Shown here: positions 8,976 to 18,771 of the stretch, piece by piece
Layout: every line of letters starts with the position of its first letter
How positions within the stretch are numbered: position 1 is the stretch's first letter
Source: Burkholderiales bacterium
GTDB lineage: Bacteria; Pseudomonadota; Gammaproteobacteria; Burkholderiales; Burkholderiaceae_E
Reading direction: 5' to 3'
Length of the DNA stretch: 59,269 bases
Assembly: GCA_027487815.1 (NCBI GenBank)
Contig: JAIYCW010000066.1
Location: 1 to 59,269, forward strand
The notes under the pieces: model-generated
What the model saw: only the letters and a program-made list of their open reading frames with translations
Told to the model about the DNA's origin: nothing
Databases searched by the model: none
Made by a program: the position numbers and the translations under genes

Positions 8976-10502
8976 TCAAGCCTTCAGCGAATCGCGCAGC
9001 AGATTTTTCTGCACCTTGCCCATGGCATTACGCGGCAGCTCGGCCAGGATCACAATCTTCTTGGGCACTTTAAAAGCAGCAATGCTGGACTTCAATCGGG
9101 CGATCAGGGCTTGCGGGGTGATGCTCGCTTTGGGTTTCAACACCACAGCAGCAGCTACCGCTTCGCCGAAATCACGATGCTCGATGCCCACCACGGCGCT
9201 CTCGAATACCTCGGGCTGATCATCAAGATAGCTCTCGATCTCTTTGGGATAAACGTTGTAGCCACCGCTGATGATCAGGTCCTTGTTGCGACCGACAATC
9301 GACAAATAGCCATTGGCATCCCACTTGCCCATATCACCGGTTTTGAAGAATCCGTCGCCAGTAAATTCTTCGGCAGTCTTTTCAGGCATTTGCCAATAGC
9401 CGCCGAATACATTGGGCCCCTTGACCTGGATTGCGCCGATTTCGCCCACATCGGAAGCCTTGAGCGTTGAGCCATCATCACGCGTGATGCGCACTTCAAC
9501 TTGTGGCAATGGCAAACCAACCGTGCCTGCAGCACGATGCCCCTCATAAGCGTTGGAGGTGAGCATCACGGTTTCACTCATGCCATAACGCTCGAGAATC
9601 CGATGGCCAGTGCGGGATTCGAACTGCTGAAAGGTATCGGGTAAAAGCGGAGCCGAGCCACTGATGAACAGGCGCATCCGGCGTACCAGTTCACGACTCA
9701 GTCCGGGCTCATCGAGCAGGCGCACATACATTGTGGGCACGCCCATCATCACACTTGCGCGCGGCAAATGCTCGATCACGCGCTTGGCGTCAAACTTGTT
9801 GAGCCAGATCATTTTGCTGCCATTGATCAGGGCACCATGGCTGGCGACAAACAGGCCATGCACATGAAAAATCGGCAGGGCATGCAACAACACATCACCC
9901 GCGCGCCAGCGCCAGGTGGTTTGCAGGGTGGTGACGTTGCTTCCCAGATTCCCATGCGAGAGCATCGCGCCTTTACTGCGCCCTGTGGTGCCGGAGGTAT
10001 ACAGGATCGCAGCGAGATCCGCGGCCTTTTTCTGCGCAACCTTATGCCGTGTTGGCTGCAGCGCTGCTGCCTTGAGCAAACTGCCAGTGCGCTGATCGCT
10101 CAGGGTATAAACACGCTTGACGCGATGCTTCTTTCCAAGCGCTTTGACCCACTCGTGATTGGCGGGTGAACACACCACGATTTCGGGCGCCGCATTGCCA
10201 ATAAAGTAATCAAGCTCGGCGGCCTGATAACCATTATTGAGCGGCAAATACACCACCCCGGCACGCAAGCATGCGAGGTACAGCAAAAGCGCTTCGACCG
10301 ATTTATCAAGATGCGCAGCCACCCGCGCACCCGGCCTGAGCTTGAGGCTTTCCAGCAGATTGGCGATTTTTGCACTCGCATGCTCCACATCGCGCCAGGT
10401 GTAATAGAGCGCCGGCTGATCGCCCTGAGCCGGCACCTCAATTGCACATTCCTGGGGCGCGCCAAATCCCCGAGCCAGCAGCGCATACAAATTCTGATTC
10501 AT
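8976..10502 (-). CDS. matB: Malonyl-CoA synthetase (malonate-CoA ligase)
   Basis: 508 residues of the acyl-adenylate superfamily. The nucleotide loop YTSGTTGRSKG lies at 168-178, followed by LERYGMSET, TGDMGKWDANGY and the C-terminal PRNAMGK with Lys496, the adenylation lysine. The GSAPLLPDTFQQFESRTG segment is typical of MatB, which activates malonate and some methylmalonate to the CoA thioester with ATP. I chose the ATG at 10502, two bases after the stop of the Bug gene, because a longer frame to 10625 would run through that gene. Upstream genes encode malonyl-CoA decarboxylase and a solute-binding protein, so the three form a malonate uptake and breakdown unit. Cytoplasmic. Confidence 0.92.
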   Translation of the reverse strand: MNQNLYALLARGFGAPQECAIEVPAQGDQPALYYTWRDVEHASAKIANLLESLKLRPGARVAAHLDKSVEALLLYLACLRAGVVYLPLNNGYQAAELDYFIGNAAPEIVVCSPANHEWVKALGKKHRVKRVYTLSDQRTGSLLKAAALQPTRHKVAQKKAADLAAILYTSGTTGRSKGAMLSHGNLGSNVTTLQTTWRWRAGDVLLHALPIFHVHGLFVASHGALINGSKMIWLNKFDAKRVIEHLPRASVMMGVPTMYVRLLDEPGLSRELVRRMRLFISGSAPLLPDTFQQFESRTGHRILERYGMSETVMLTSNAYEGHRAAGTVGLPLPQVEVRITRDDGSTLKASDVGEIGAIQVKGPNVFGGYWQMPEKTAEEFTGDGFFKTGDMGKWDANGYLSIVGRNKDLIISGGYNVYPKEIESYLDDQPEVFESAVVGIEHRDFGEAVAAAVVLKPKASITPQALIARLKSSIAAFKVPKKIVILAELPRNAMGKVQKNLLRDSLKA

Positions 10503-10504
10503 GC

Positions 10505-11518
10505 TCAATCGAGTTTGGCCCCGGAGTCTTTGACAACCTTGGCCCACTTCTTGACCTCGGCATCCACAAACCTGGCCATCTCCTCGGAGCTCTGCCCCCC
10601 GGGCTCGGCACCCAGGGTTTGCCATATGCCTTTGAGCTCTGCCCCGGACAAGGCCTTGGCCGTGGCTTGCTGCATCCGCTGCACGATATCGCGAGGCGTG
10701 CCGGCTGGCGCCCAGATGGCATACCAGGTGCGGGCCTCATAACCCTTCACGCCCAGCTCACTGAGCGTGGGTACATCAGGCAATGCTGGCGAACGCTGAG
10801 CGCTCGTCACCGCAAGCGGCAGCAACTTGCCTGCGCGAATATGCTGAATCGATGAGCCCAGACCGTCAAACATGAAATCCACCTGTCCGGCCAGTAGATC
10901 CTGCAAAGCCGGCCCAGCGCCCCGGTACGGGATGTGGGTTGCAAAGCTGCGGGTCAGTACCTTCCACAATTCCACTGTGAGGTGATGCGTGGTGCCATTG
11001 CCTGCCGATCCATAATTCAGCTTGCCGGGATTGGCCCGCACATAGGCCTGAAACTCGGCAAAGGTTTTCACTGGCACGCGTTGAGGATTTACTACCACCA
11101 CGTTGGGCACATAGGACAGCATCGTGACGGGTACGAGATCTTTTTGCAGCTCATAGCCCAGCTTGGGATACATGCTCACAGCAATCGTGTGATGCACTGC
11201 ACCGATCAGCATGGTGTAGCCATCGGCAGGCGATTTGGCAGTGAGCTCGGCACCGAGAGTGCCGCCGGCCCCGCCCCGATTATCGATCACAAACTGCTGA
11301 TTGATCTCCTGCGAGAGTACTTTCACCAGAGGCCGCGCAAAGGCATCTGTGCCTCCGCCCGGTGGAAACGGCACTATCACCCGCACCGGCTTATTGGGCC
11401 AGGGGCCACTTTGCGCCTGCGCCAAGCTGGAGGAAAAACAAGCTGCCCCGCCAAGGCTCATGGCCCCGGCTGCACTAAGCACCATGCGCCGCTGCGCATT
11501 TACATCGCTAATACCCAT
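10505..11518 (-). CDS. Tripartite tricarboxylate transporter (Bug/TctC-like) binding protein, malonate operon
   Basis: 337 residues with an RR-containing export signal (about 10-36, ending AQAQ), then the PNKPVRVIVPFPPGG opening and NRGGAGGTLGAE motif that define periplasmic Bug receptors. Bug proteins capture small carboxylates for TctAB-type permeases or for sensing. No TctA or TctB gene is in the window. Its place between malonyl-CoA decarboxylase and malonyl-CoA synthetase, with gaps of 27 and 2 bases, suggests malonate as ligand. AGGAG is 10 bases before the start. The ligand assignment is context only. Confidence 0.88.
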   Translation of the reverse strand: MGISDVNAQRRMVLSAAGAMSLGGAACFSSSLAQAQSGPWPNKPVRVIVPFPPGGGTDAFARPLVKVLSQEINQQFVIDNRGGAGGTLGAELTAKSPADGYTMLIGAVHHTIAVSMYPKLGYELQKDLVPVTMLSYVPNVVVVNPQRVPVKTFAEFQAYVRANPGKLNYGSAGNGTTHHLTVELWKVLTRSFATHIPYRGAGPALQDLLAGQVDFMFDGLGSSIQHIRAGKLLPLAVTSAQRSPALPDVPTLSELGVKGYEARTWYAIWAPAGTPRDIVQRMQQATAKALSGAELKGIWQTLGAEPGGQSSEEMARFVDAEVKKWAKVVKDSGAKLD

Positions 11519-11545
11519 TCTGATCGGTCTCCTGGATTGTTTTGT

Positions 11546-12880
11546 TTATGCCATCAAACTCATCACCGCTTTGCTGGCGACCACTTCGCCGTCCACAAAC
11601 CGTTGATGGTGATCTTCGATATCTTGCAGGTCGTACAAATAGTTGACCATTAGACAAAGGGATTGTTTGACGCCTTTGCGCGTCAAATCTGCCGCTAAAT
11701 TGATGCGCTCAAGGCGCGCACCGTTGTTGAGGTGAAACCGTGCCACTGGATCGCCCACCACCGAAAGATCATTGACGCTGCTGGTGGTACGCAACACAAG
11801 ATAAAACGCTGCAAGCCCCATCAGCGCCTGAACATGGGGCTTGGGCAAGGCCGCCAACACTGCAGGGTCTGCAGACTGCAGCTGAGCCAGGTTGGCTCCG
11901 TAGTGCTTGCGCAGCAGCCCGAGCGATTGATTCAAGCTTGCTACCTGAGCGGGCTTCAAGCGTGCGGAGGCAATCTCGTCTACCTTGCTGATCCAACCTA
12001 CGAGACTCGGTACCGGCGAAAGCGTGCAAAAGGTTTTCAGGCTCGGTAACTCACGTTGCAGTTGTTCGGCCACGCGCTTGATCAGGAAGTTACCCAGATT
12101 CACCCCCCGCAATCCGGGCTGGCAATTCGAAATCGAGTAAAAGGTGGCCACCTTGAATTTTTTAGGCTCATCCACCGGTGCCGCGCTACGATCAAGCAGC
12201 GGTCCAATGGCCCCCGGTATCTCCGATAGCAACGCCACTTCCACAAAAATAAGCGGTTCATCGGGCAGCATGGGATGAAAAAACGCAAACAGGCGGCGAT
12301 CCGGTTCGAGGCGGCGGCGCAAATCATTCCAGCCATCAATCGCATGTACCGCTTCATGATGAATGATGCGCTCAAGTAAAGAAGCAGGCGAATTCCAGGA
12401 CACCTGGGTCATCTTCAAAAACCCCGGGTTAAACCAGGAGCTCATGAGATGTTCGAAATCCGCGTCCACCGCCATAAGTGAGCGATCCTGACGCAAGCGA
12501 TCCAGTAACTTGGCCCGCATCCTCACCAAAACCGCCGTGCCACCGGGGGCTCGATTCAAGCGACGCAACAATTCCTGGCGCGGTGGCTCAGCGGCGCGCG
12601 CCAGCTTGACCAAATGCTCGGGCGAACGATTGACCGCATACCGCTCGGCAAGCCGCAACACATCACCCGGATCGGGATCAAACTCGGTAGCCAGCACTTC
12701 AAAGAAGCGTTGCACACCCTCGGCATTAAGCCGCTCAAAGCGCTGCAAGGTGTCGGTTGCAATCGCCACGCTATTGGCTTCACCTTTTTCAGTGAGCAGC
12801 TGGCGGCACGCATCCAAAACTCGGGCCAGATCGGCGCGCTCGCGAGTAGAGCGCCGCGCTTCAATCAGTTTTTCAAACAC
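11546..12880 (-). CDS. Malonyl-CoA decarboxylase
   Basis: About 444 residues from the GTG at 12880, which has GGAG six bases upstream; an upstream GTG at 12907 would add nine residues. The N-terminal helical domain is followed by the GNAT-like catalytic domain with [27 protein letters not shown] and [10 protein letters not shown], matching the regions of human MCD where the catalytic Ser and His lie. It converts malonyl-CoA to acetyl-CoA and CO2. The start overlaps the end of lgt by 8 bases. Together with MatB it gives a CoA-dependent malonate route without the acyl-carrier Mdc complex. The symbol is left open because matA and mcd are both used. Confidence 0.92.
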   Translation of the reverse strand: MFEKLIEARRSTRERADLARVLDACRQLLTEKGEANSVAIATDTLQRFERLNAEGVQRFFEVLATEFDPDPGDVLRLAERYAVNRSPEHLVKLARAAEPPRQELLRRLNRAPGGTAVLVRMRAKLLDRLRQDRSLMAVDADFEHLMSSWFNPGFLKMTQVSWNSPASLLERIIHHEAVHAIDGWNDLRRRLEPDRRLFAFFHPMLPDEPLIFVEVALLSEIPGAIGPLLDRSAAPVDEPKKFKVATFYSISNCQPGLRGVNLGNFLIKRVAEQLQRELPSLKTFCTLSPVPSLVGWISKVDEIASARLKPAQVASLNQSLGLLRKHYGANLAQLQSADPAVLAALPKPHVQALMGLAAFYLVLRTTSSVNDLSVVGDPVARFHLNNGARLERINLAADLTRKGVKQSLCLMVNYLYDLQDIEDHHQRFVDGEVVASKAVMSLMA

Positions 12881-13679
12881 GGGCAACTCCAGCTCGCGAA
12901 GGCGCACTTAACATCAGATAGATCCCGAGCGCAGCCATCGGAATGCAAAGCCATTGCCCCATCGACAGGCTAAGCGCCAGGAGGCCCAAAAAGCTATCGG
13001 GTTCGCGGGCAAACTCTGCGACAAAACGCATCGCAGCGTATCCCGCCAGAAACACCCCCGCTACTGCTCCGGGTGCGCGAGGCTTGCTGCTGAACCACCA
13101 GACAATGACAAACAACAACAGGCCCTCAAGAGCAAATTGATAGAGTTGGGAAGCATGCCGCCCCAGCCCATCGGCCGCTTGTGGAAACACCATGGCCCAG
13201 GGCCCAAGTGTGGGGCGACCCCACAATTCGCCATTGATGAAGTTACCCATCCGGCCTGCAGCAAGCCCGAGCGGGATCAATGGCGAGACGAAGTCCATCA
13301 AACGCAGATAGGGGATGCCACGCCGTTTGGCAAACCACAGCAAGGCCAGGCTCACGCCAATCAAACCACCATGAAACGACATGCCACCTTGCCAGACTGC
13401 CAAAGCTTCCAGCGGGTGCTGCAGGTAATAGACAGGTTTGTAAAACACGACATAGCCCAGGCGTCCGCCAAGCACGACCCCCATGGCGCCCCAAAACAGC
13501 AGGTCTTCCAGTCCGCGTCCATCCAACTTGGTCGAGCCAGCCCAGTAAGCCTGCTTCAAACGGATGCGGCCGAGTGTAAAAAACAGCCCAAAGGCCACCA
13601 GATACATCAGCCCGTACCAGCGGATCGCTAGGGGCCCGATTTCAAGCGCAATCGGACTAAAATTCGGATGGGTGAACAT
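12873..13679 (-). CDS. lgt: Prolipoprotein diacylglyceryl transferase
   Basis: 268 residues with about seven membrane helices. His103 in FHGGLIG and the signature [10 protein letters not shown] (Arg143, Asn146, Glu151) match the essential Lgt positions closely in number as well as identity. It moves a diacylglycerol group from phosphatidylglycerol to the lipobox cysteine of prolipoproteins, the first lipoprotein maturation step; lspA at 51859 provides the second. Divergent from ilvD across 99 bases, an arrangement common in Burkholderiales. Malonyl-CoA decarboxylase overlaps its 3' end, so lgt may be co-transcribed with the malonate genes. Confidence 0.96.
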   Translation of the reverse strand: MFTHPNFSPIALEIGPLAIRWYGLMYLVAFGLFFTLGRIRLKQAYWAGSTKLDGRGLEDLLFWGAMGVVLGGRLGYVVFYKPVYYLQHPLEALAVWQGGMSFHGGLIGVSLALLWFAKRRGIPYLRLMDFVSPLIPLGLAAGRMGNFINGELWGRPTLGPWAMVFPQAADGLGRHASQLYQFALEGLLLFVIVWWFSSKPRAPGAVAGVFLAGYAAMRFVAEFAREPDSFLGLLALSLSMGQWLCIPMAALGIYLMLSAPSRAGVARV

Positions 13680-13778
13680 AAAAACGCATCAGTGCGAAGC
13701 TGGGCTGGAGGGGGAATCCCGTATTATCTCAGCCGCATTCTCACACTTTCTGCTGTATTCCCTGACTAATGGAAAACC

Positions 13779-15479
13779 ATGAGCTCCAATCGACGTTCCA
13801 AAACCATCACTGAAGGCACTGCGCGCGCGCCCAACCGTTCGATGTTCTACGGCATGGGCTATCAGAAAAGCGATTTCAGCAAACCGATGATCGGCATCGC
13901 CAATGGCCATAGCACCGTTACGCCTTGCAACTCCGGGCTCCAGGTGCTGGCTGATCGAGCGGTGCAAGCCGTTGCCGAAGCAGGCGGCAATCCACAAACT
14001 TTCGGCACCCCCACCATCTCGGATGGCATGAGCATGGGCACCGAAGGCATGAAGTACTCCCTGATTTCGCGCGAGGTGATTGCGGATTGCGTGGAGACCG
14101 TGGTGCAGGGCCAGTGGATGGACGGCGTGCTGGTGCTGGGCGGCTGCGACAAGAACATGCCTGGCGGCCTGATCGGTATTTTGCGAGCCAATGTGCCCGC
14201 CATATATGTATACGGCGGCACGATCAAACCCGGCAATTGGAAGGGCAAAGATCTCACCATTGTTTCGGTGTTTGAAGCGGTGGGCGAAATCACCCACGGC
14301 CGCATGAGCCAGGAAGATTTTGACGGTATCGAGCAAAACGCAATCCCGGGTACTGGCTCCTGTGGCGGCATGTATACCGCAAACACGATGTCTTCAGCGT
14401 TTGAAGCCCTGGGCATCAGTTTGCTGGGCTCGTCCACCATGGCCAATCCGGATGAAGAGAAGGCAGAAAGTGCGGCCGAGTCCGCCCGGGTTTTGCTGGA
14501 GGCTGTGCGCAAAAACATTCGCCCGTTGGATATCGTTACCCGCAAATCCATAGAAAACGCTGTAGCGCTCATCATGGCCACTGGCGGCTCCACCAACGCT
14601 GTGCTGCATTTCCTCGCCATCGCACACGCCGGCGGCATCGAGTGGAGCATTGATGACTTCGAGCGCGTTCGTCGCAAAGTGCCAGTGATCTGCGATCTCA
14701 AGCCCTCCGGCCAATATGTGGCCACCGATCTGCATCGCGCAGGCGGTATTCCTCAAGTGCTCAAGATCCTGCTGGATGCCGGTTTGCTGCACGGTGATTG
14801 CATGACCATCACTGGCCGCACCATCGGCGAAGAGCTGGCGAACATTCCAAGCGTGCCGCGTGCTGATCAGAAGGTGATCTTCCCGATCGACAAGGCACTT
14901 TATGCCCAAGGGCACCTCGCAATTCTCAAAGGTAATCTCGCACCTGAAGGCTCAGTGGCCAAAATTACTGGCCTGAAAAACCCTGTCATTACCGGCCCGG
15001 CGCGGGTCTTCGATGATGAACAATCGGCCTTGGCAGCGATCATGGCGAGCAAGGTTCAAGCGGGCGATGTGGTGGTGTTGCGCTACCTCGGCCCCAAGGG
15101 TGCGCCAGGCATGCCTGAAATGCTCGCCCCAACTTCCGCAATCGTAGGCGCTGGCCTGGGTGAATCAGTGGGGCTGATCACTGACGGCCGCTTTTCTGGT
15201 GGCACCTGGGGAATGGTGGTGGGCCATGTCGCCCCGGAGGCGGCAGCCGGTGGGCCTATCGGCCTGGTGCAGGAGGGCGATTCCGTCACCATCGATGCTA
15301 AGCAGTTATTGCTTCAGCTCAATATTGACGATGCTGAGATGGCGCGGCGCCGAGCGGCCTGGAAGGCGCCCAAGCCCCGCTATACCCGTGGCGTGTTGGC
15401 TAAATTTGCCAAGCTCTCTACCAGCGCAAGCCGCGGAGCTGTTTTGGATGCATTCGACGACGATCTGAATAGCAACTAA
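13779..15479 (+). CDS. ilvD: Dihydroxy-acid dehydratase
   Basis: 566 residues, the short IlvD class. Iron-sulfur ligands Cys50 (TPCNSG), Cys123 (GCDKNMPGG) and Cys195 ([11 protein letters not shown]) are all present, and the C-terminal DGRFSGG segment is conserved. The enzyme makes the branched 2-oxo acids that precede valine, isoleucine and leucine. A TATTAT element lies near 13722 without a convincing -35 box. It stands alone as a transcription unit between lgt (divergent) and the Trp-rich protein gene (convergent). Confidence 0.97.
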   Translation: MSSNRRSKTITEGTARAPNRSMFYGMGYQKSDFSKPMIGIANGHSTVTPCNSGLQVLADRAVQAVAEAGGNPQTFGTPTISDGMSMGTEGMKYSLISREVIADCVETVVQGQWMDGVLVLGGCDKNMPGGLIGILRANVPAIYVYGGTIKPGNWKGKDLTIVSVFEAVGEITHGRMSQEDFDGIEQNAIPGTGSCGGMYTANTMSSAFEALGISLLGSSTMANPDEEKAESAAESARVLLEAVRKNIRPLDIVTRKSIENAVALIMATGGSTNAVLHFLAIAHAGGIEWSIDDFERVRRKVPVICDLKPSGQYVATDLHRAGGIPQVLKILLDAGLLHGDCMTITGRTIGEELANIPSVPRADQKVIFPIDKALYAQGHLAILKGNLAPEGSVAKITGLKNPVITGPARVFDDEQSALAAIMASKVQAGDVVVLRYLGPKGAPGMPEMLAPTSAIVGAGLGESVGLITDGRFSGGTWGMVVGHVAPEAAAGGPIGLVQEGDSVTIDAKQLLLQLNIDDAEMARRRAAWKAPKPRYTRGVLAKFAKLSTSASRGAVLDAFDDDLNSN

Positions 15480-15504
15480 GCCCATTGCCGTCATCGGGCA
15501 GGGA

Positions 15505-15759
15505 TCAAGCTTTTGGCTTGACCTTGCCCCGACCATGGAGTTGCGCAAACTGTTCGTCGACCCGCTTCTTTTTGCGGGCTTCCCATTCGGCATGCTCGAT
15601 CTTGCGCTTGTCTTTGCCAAATACCTTCTCCAGCCCTTCAAACCACACGATTGCGGCACCCAGGGGCGCAAGCACCCACCACCACGACCAGGTCGCGACC
15701 GGCCCAATTTCGAGCAGCTTCAAAGCAAGAAAAATCACACCAATCGATAAAAACCACAT
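15505..15759 (-). CDS. Small Trp-rich membrane protein
   Basis: 84 residues from the ATG at 15759, chosen because GGAG stands seven bases before it; the open frame continues upstream but without support. Two hydrophobic helices carry the GPVATWSWWWVLAP core, followed by a highly charged tail rich in Lys, Arg and Glu. This matches the small Trp-rich protein family found in Burkholderiales, whose function is not known. It lies convergent to ilvD with 25 bases between the stops, a recurrent neighbourhood. Confidence 0.8.
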   Translation of the reverse strand: MWFLSIGVIFLALKLLEIGPVATWSWWWVLAPLGAAIVWFEGLEKVFGKDKRKIEHAEWEARKKKRVDEQFAQLHGRGKVKPKA

Positions 15760-15927
15760 GACTGTGCTCCATTTGTGCCAATAGGCTAGTCCTTTCGGGG
15801 GATCGCGCCCTAGCAAATCACGCCTAGCGGCTCTGTAAGCGGGCTCAACGGGGTGCAAGAGTCAACTTGGCCTGCCAGCCTGCGTTACCATCATGGTTAC
15901 AACGTTTTTTGTTTGTGGAGATGGCTG

Positions 15928-16242
15928 GTGAAAAAAACCCTGATTTCATTGTTTGGCGCCGCAATCCTGCTCGGTTCGAGTATGAGCGCCCAGGCAAGCG
16001 CCGAACTGGTGAAGGCGAAAAACTGTATGGCTTGCCATGCGGTTGAGAAAAAACTGATCGGGCCGTCTTACAAGGATGTCGCAGCCAAGTACAGCACTGA
16101 TAAGGACGCTGTGGCCAAGCTCACGAAAAAGGTTCGCGAGGGTGGCGTGGGAGCCTGGGGGCAAATTCCGATGCCTGCCAATCCCCAGGTTAGTGCCGAG
16201 GAAGCCGGTACGATCGTCAAGTGGATCTTGAGCCAGAAGTAA
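15928..16242 (+). CDS. Class I cytochrome c (c551/c552-like)
   Basis: 104 residues from the GTG at 15928, with GGAG seven bases upstream. A signal peptide ends around AQASA (residue 25). One heme site is present: Cys33, Cys36 and His37 (CMACH), with Met82 in GQIPMPANP as likely sixth ligand. Small periplasmic cytochromes of this type shuttle electrons between membrane complexes and terminal or anaerobic reductases. A strong terminator follows 20 bases after the stop, so it is monocistronic. The partner enzyme is not in the window. Confidence 0.9.
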   Translation: MKKTLISLFGAAILLGSSMSAQASAELVKAKNCMACHAVEKKLIGPSYKDVAAKYSTDKDAVAKLTKKVREGGVGAWGQIPMPANPQVSAEEAGTIVKWILSQK

Positions 16243-16262
16243 TTCTCGCCCGAACGATTCTC

Positions 16263-16286
16263 AAAGGCACCTTCGGGTGCCTTTTT
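16263..16286 (+). terminator. Rho-independent terminator of the cytochrome c gene
   Basis: Stem AAAGGCACC with a TTCG loop and GGTGCCTTT, followed by a run of T. It lies 20 bases after the cytochrome stop. Confidence 0.88.
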
Positions 16287-16310
16287 CTTTTTCGGGATTT
16301 AAAAGTCGCC

Positions 16311-16517
16311 GGATGTGAAAAACCTCACATTCCCCGCTGGTCTGCGCTTGTGCGCCTTTTATCCCGGGCCACTCAAGCTTTCCTGCGCCACCCCGATACA
16401 TTGGATGTACGGACGGTGACTTGCAGCAAGTCGCGTTCGGTCAGGCCTCCTCTTCCAGCCACAGTGAAGGTTTTCCTCCCTGGCTGGTTTGCCCCGCTTC
16501 GGCGGGGCTCTTTTTTT
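16311..16517 (+). ncRNA. Candidate structured small RNA or leader, ending in an intrinsic terminator
   Basis: This stretch lies between the cytochrome terminator and the liv operon and has no convincing reading frame. It holds a chain of short perfect hairpins: 16313-16330 (ATGTGA/TCACAT), 16344-16355 (GCGC/GCGC), 16418-16432 (GACTTG/CAAGTC), 16455-16487 (CCAGCCA/TGGCTGG) and the terminator at 16491-16517. The 19-base loop of the fourth hairpin displays TTTTCCTCCC, and CCTCC also occurs at 16446-16450. Pyrimidine-rich loops able to pair with ribosome-binding sites are typical of trans-acting regulatory RNAs. It could instead be a leader of the liv operon that ends transcription early. I could not match it to 6S RNA or another named family. 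The 5' end is a guess. Confidence 0.4.
16491..16517 (+). terminator. Rho-independent terminator between cytochrome c and liv operon
   Basis: GCCCCGC, loop TTCG, GCGGGGC, then TC and seven T. The cytochrome gene already has its own terminator 205 bases earlier, so this one must serve another transcript, either a small RNA or a liv leader. Confidence 0.88.
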
Positions 16518-16679
16518 GCACCTGCACAGTGCAAATCCCTTCCAGTTGCATCGAATTCAGGCGAAACTGCGCCCAGCTTCCGGGTAGAATCCGCGCCCAA
16601 CCGGGTTCACCAGCAGGCACGAGACTTGCCTGTCCCTGTGGCAATGAAAACGATAAACAGCTAGAGGAAGGCCATATTC
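16518..16679 (+). promoter_or_regulatory. Upstream region of the liv operon
   Basis: The 162 bases between the second terminator and livH hold a TAGAAT element near 16585 without a good -35 box, and AGAGGAAGG as ribosome site before the livH ATG. No gene is seen here. Confidence 0.4.
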
Positions 16680-17615
16680 ATGGAATTCGATATCCAGATT
16701 CTGCTCCAGCAGATCCTGAACGGGTTGGTGCTGGGCAGTGTCTATTCCCTGGTAGCCCTGGGCTACACCATGGTGTACGGCATTTTGCAGCTCATCAATT
16801 TTGCCCATGGTGATGTGTTGATGGTGGGCGCGATGGTGGCGGTAGTCCTGGCTCCCATGATGATTGCTGCTGGCGTTCATCCGATCATTGCGCTGATAGT
16901 TTCGATCGCCGCCGCGATCGTCGTCTGCGTGGTGCTTTCCCTGGTAATTGAGCGCCTCGCCTATCGCCCTTTGCGCAACGCACCGCGATTGGCCCCGCTC
17001 ATCACCGCCATCGGAATCTCCATCGTGATTCAGACCCTGGTGATGATTATCTGGTCGCCCAACCCCCGAGTGTTTCCCGATTTATTGCCCACCAATCCAA
17101 TCATCATGGGTGAGGTGGTGCTCGCTCCCAAACAGCTGCTGATCCTGGTTGTAGCCGGCATGATGATGTATGGCCTGACGACTTTGGTGAATAAAACCAA
17201 ACTGGGCCGAGCGATGCGGGCTACCGCCGAGAATCCGCGGATTGCTGGACTTATGGGCGTAAATGCCAACCAGGTGATTGCAGCCACCTTTGCGATTGGT
17301 GCCGCGCTTGCGGCTGTCGCAGGCGTACTGGTCGCGCTGAACTACAACATCGCGCAGTTCACCATGGGCTTCATGCTCGGCTTGAAGGCGTTTACTGCTG
17401 CGGTGCTGGGCGGGATCGGCAATATTGCAGGCGCCATGGTGGGCGGACTGCTGCTGGGGGTGATCGAAAGCTTGGGCGCGGGGTATATCGGCGATCTCAC
17501 CGGAGGCTTTTTGGGAAGCCACTATCAGGACATCTTTGCCTTCATGGTGTTGATCATCGTGTTGGTGTTTCGCCCCTCGGGCATCATGGGCGAACGTGTC
17601 GCCGACCGCGCTTAA
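16680..17615 (+). CDS. livH: Branched-chain amino acid ABC transporter permease LivH
   Basis: 311 residues with about eight membrane helices. The opening (GLVLGSVYSLVALGYTMVYG) and the central LGRAMRATAENPRIAGLMG coupling loop are characteristic of the LivH half of the branched-chain amino acid importer core. It pairs with LivM to form the inner membrane channel. First gene of livHMGF plus a LysE gene. No periplasmic LivJ/K binding protein gene lies upstream, where it often sits. Confidence 0.95.
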   Translation: MEFDIQILLQQILNGLVLGSVYSLVALGYTMVYGILQLINFAHGDVLMVGAMVAVVLAPMMIAAGVHPIIALIVSIAAAIVVCVVLSLVIERLAYRPLRNAPRLAPLITAIGISIVIQTLVMIIWSPNPRVFPDLLPTNPIIMGEVVLAPKQLLILVVAGMMMYGLTTLVNKTKLGRAMRATAENPRIAGLMGVNANQVIAATFAIGAALAAVAGVLVALNYNIAQFTMGFMLGLKAFTAAVLGGIGNIAGAMVGGLLLGVIESLGAGYIGDLTGGFLGSHYQDIFAFMVLIIVLVFRPSGIMGERVADRA

Positions 17616-17627
17616 GGAGGGACCATC

Positions 17628-18761
17628 ATGACCAATCTTTTCCCCTCCCTGAAAGACAACCCAAAAGCTGCGTGGCTCGCTTTGGCAGTGATTGCCGCGA
17701 TCATGATTGCGCTGCCCCTGTTTGCCGGACAATTTGGCAATGGCCCGGTGCGAGCATTGGCCATGGCTCTTCTCTATGTGATGTTGGCCCTGGGCCTGAA
17801 TATTGTGGTGGGCTACGCCGGGTTGCTTGATCTGGGCTATGTGGCTTTTTACGCGGTGGGCGCCTACATGTATGCCCTGCTCGCTTCGCCCCATCTATCG
17901 GAAAACTTTGAGTGGATTGCCAAGACCTTTCCCGATGGCCTGCACAGCAGTATCTGGCTAGTCGTGCCCCTGGCGGCAGCACTGGCAGCATTCTTTGGGG
18001 CGATGCTCGGAGCACCGACATTACGCCTGCGTGGCGATTACTTGGCCATTGTGACGCTGGGATTTGGCGAAATCATCCGGATCTTCATGAACAACCTGAA
18101 TTCGCCGATCAACCTCACCAACGGGCCACAGGGCATCACCAAAATCGATCCGATCACTATCGGGCCGATTGACTTTGGCAAGCCCTTTGAATTCATGGGC
18201 ATCACGCTGCAATCGGTGCAGCTCTATTACTACCTGTTTTTGGTGCTGTGCATCATCATCATCATCATCAATATCCGTCTGCAGGATTCGCGTATCGGTC
18301 GCGCCTGGATGGCGATTCGCGAAGATGAGATTGCCGCCAAAGCCATGGGCATCAACACCCGCAATATGAAGCTGCTTGCCTTTGCCATGGGCGCCTCGTT
18401 TGGTGGCATCTCCGGCGCCATGTTTGCTTCATTTCAGGGGTTTGTATCGCCCGAGAGTTTTGTGTTGATGGAATCGATTGTGATTGTGGCGATGGTCGTG
18501 CTCGGTGGCATGGGCCATATCCCGGGCGTGATTCTCGGCGCATTGCTGCTCTATGCAGTACCAGAGGCCTTGCGCTACTTCGACCGCAATGCCCAGGAGG
18601 CGCTGTTTGGCAAAGAGCTGATTGCTCCCGAGGCCCTGCGCATGCTGCTCTTCGGCCTGGCCATGGTGGTGATCATGCTGCGGCGACCCGAAGGCTTATG
18701 GCCTGCTCCGAAACACGGTGCACAGTCTGCAAAAGCAGCTGGCGCAACCAAAGCGGCTTGA
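17628..18761 (+). CDS. livM: Branched-chain amino acid ABC transporter permease LivM
   Basis: 377 residues, hydrophobic throughout. LALGLNIVVGYAGLLDLGYV, LRGDYLAIVTLGFGEI and the coupling loop SRIGRAWMAIREDEIAAKAMG are typical of LivM. A strong AAGGAGG site precedes the ATG, 12 bases after livH. Oddity: six consecutive ATC codons give an Ile6 run within one membrane helix (18252-18269). Partner of LivH in the channel. Confidence 0.95.
   Translation: MTNLFPSLKDNPKAAWLALAVIAAIMIALPLFAGQFGNGPVRALAMALLYVMLALGLNIVVGYAGLLDLGYVAFYAVGAYMYALLASPHLSENFEWIAKTFPDGLHSSIWLVVPLAAALAAFFGAMLGAPTLRLRGDYLAIVTLGFGEIIRIFMNNLNSPINLTNGPQGITKIDPITIGPIDFGKPFEFMGITLQSVQLYYYLFLVLCIIIIIINIRLQDSRIGRAWMAIREDEIAAKAMGINTRNMKLLAFAMGASFGGISGAMFASFQGFVSPESFVLMESIVIVAMVVLGGMGHIPGVILGALLLYAVPEALRYFDRNAQEALFGKELIAPEALRMLLFGLAMVVIMLRRPEGLWPAPKHGAQSAKAAGATKAA
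18252..18269 (+). repeat. (ATC)6 trinucleotide repeat inside livM
   Basis: Six perfect ATC units encode an Ile run in a membrane helix. Gain or loss of units would keep the frame. Confidence 0.9.
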
Positions 18762-18771
18762 GGAGGACAAC

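Noticed and set aside
16311-16517. 6S RNA
   Set aside because: The length is similar, but I see no single long hairpin with a central bubble; it folds as several short hairpins instead.
17082-17894. Long minus-strand open frame across livH and livM
   Set aside because: His- and Gln-rich translation typical of the reverse of a membrane protein gene; no start signal.
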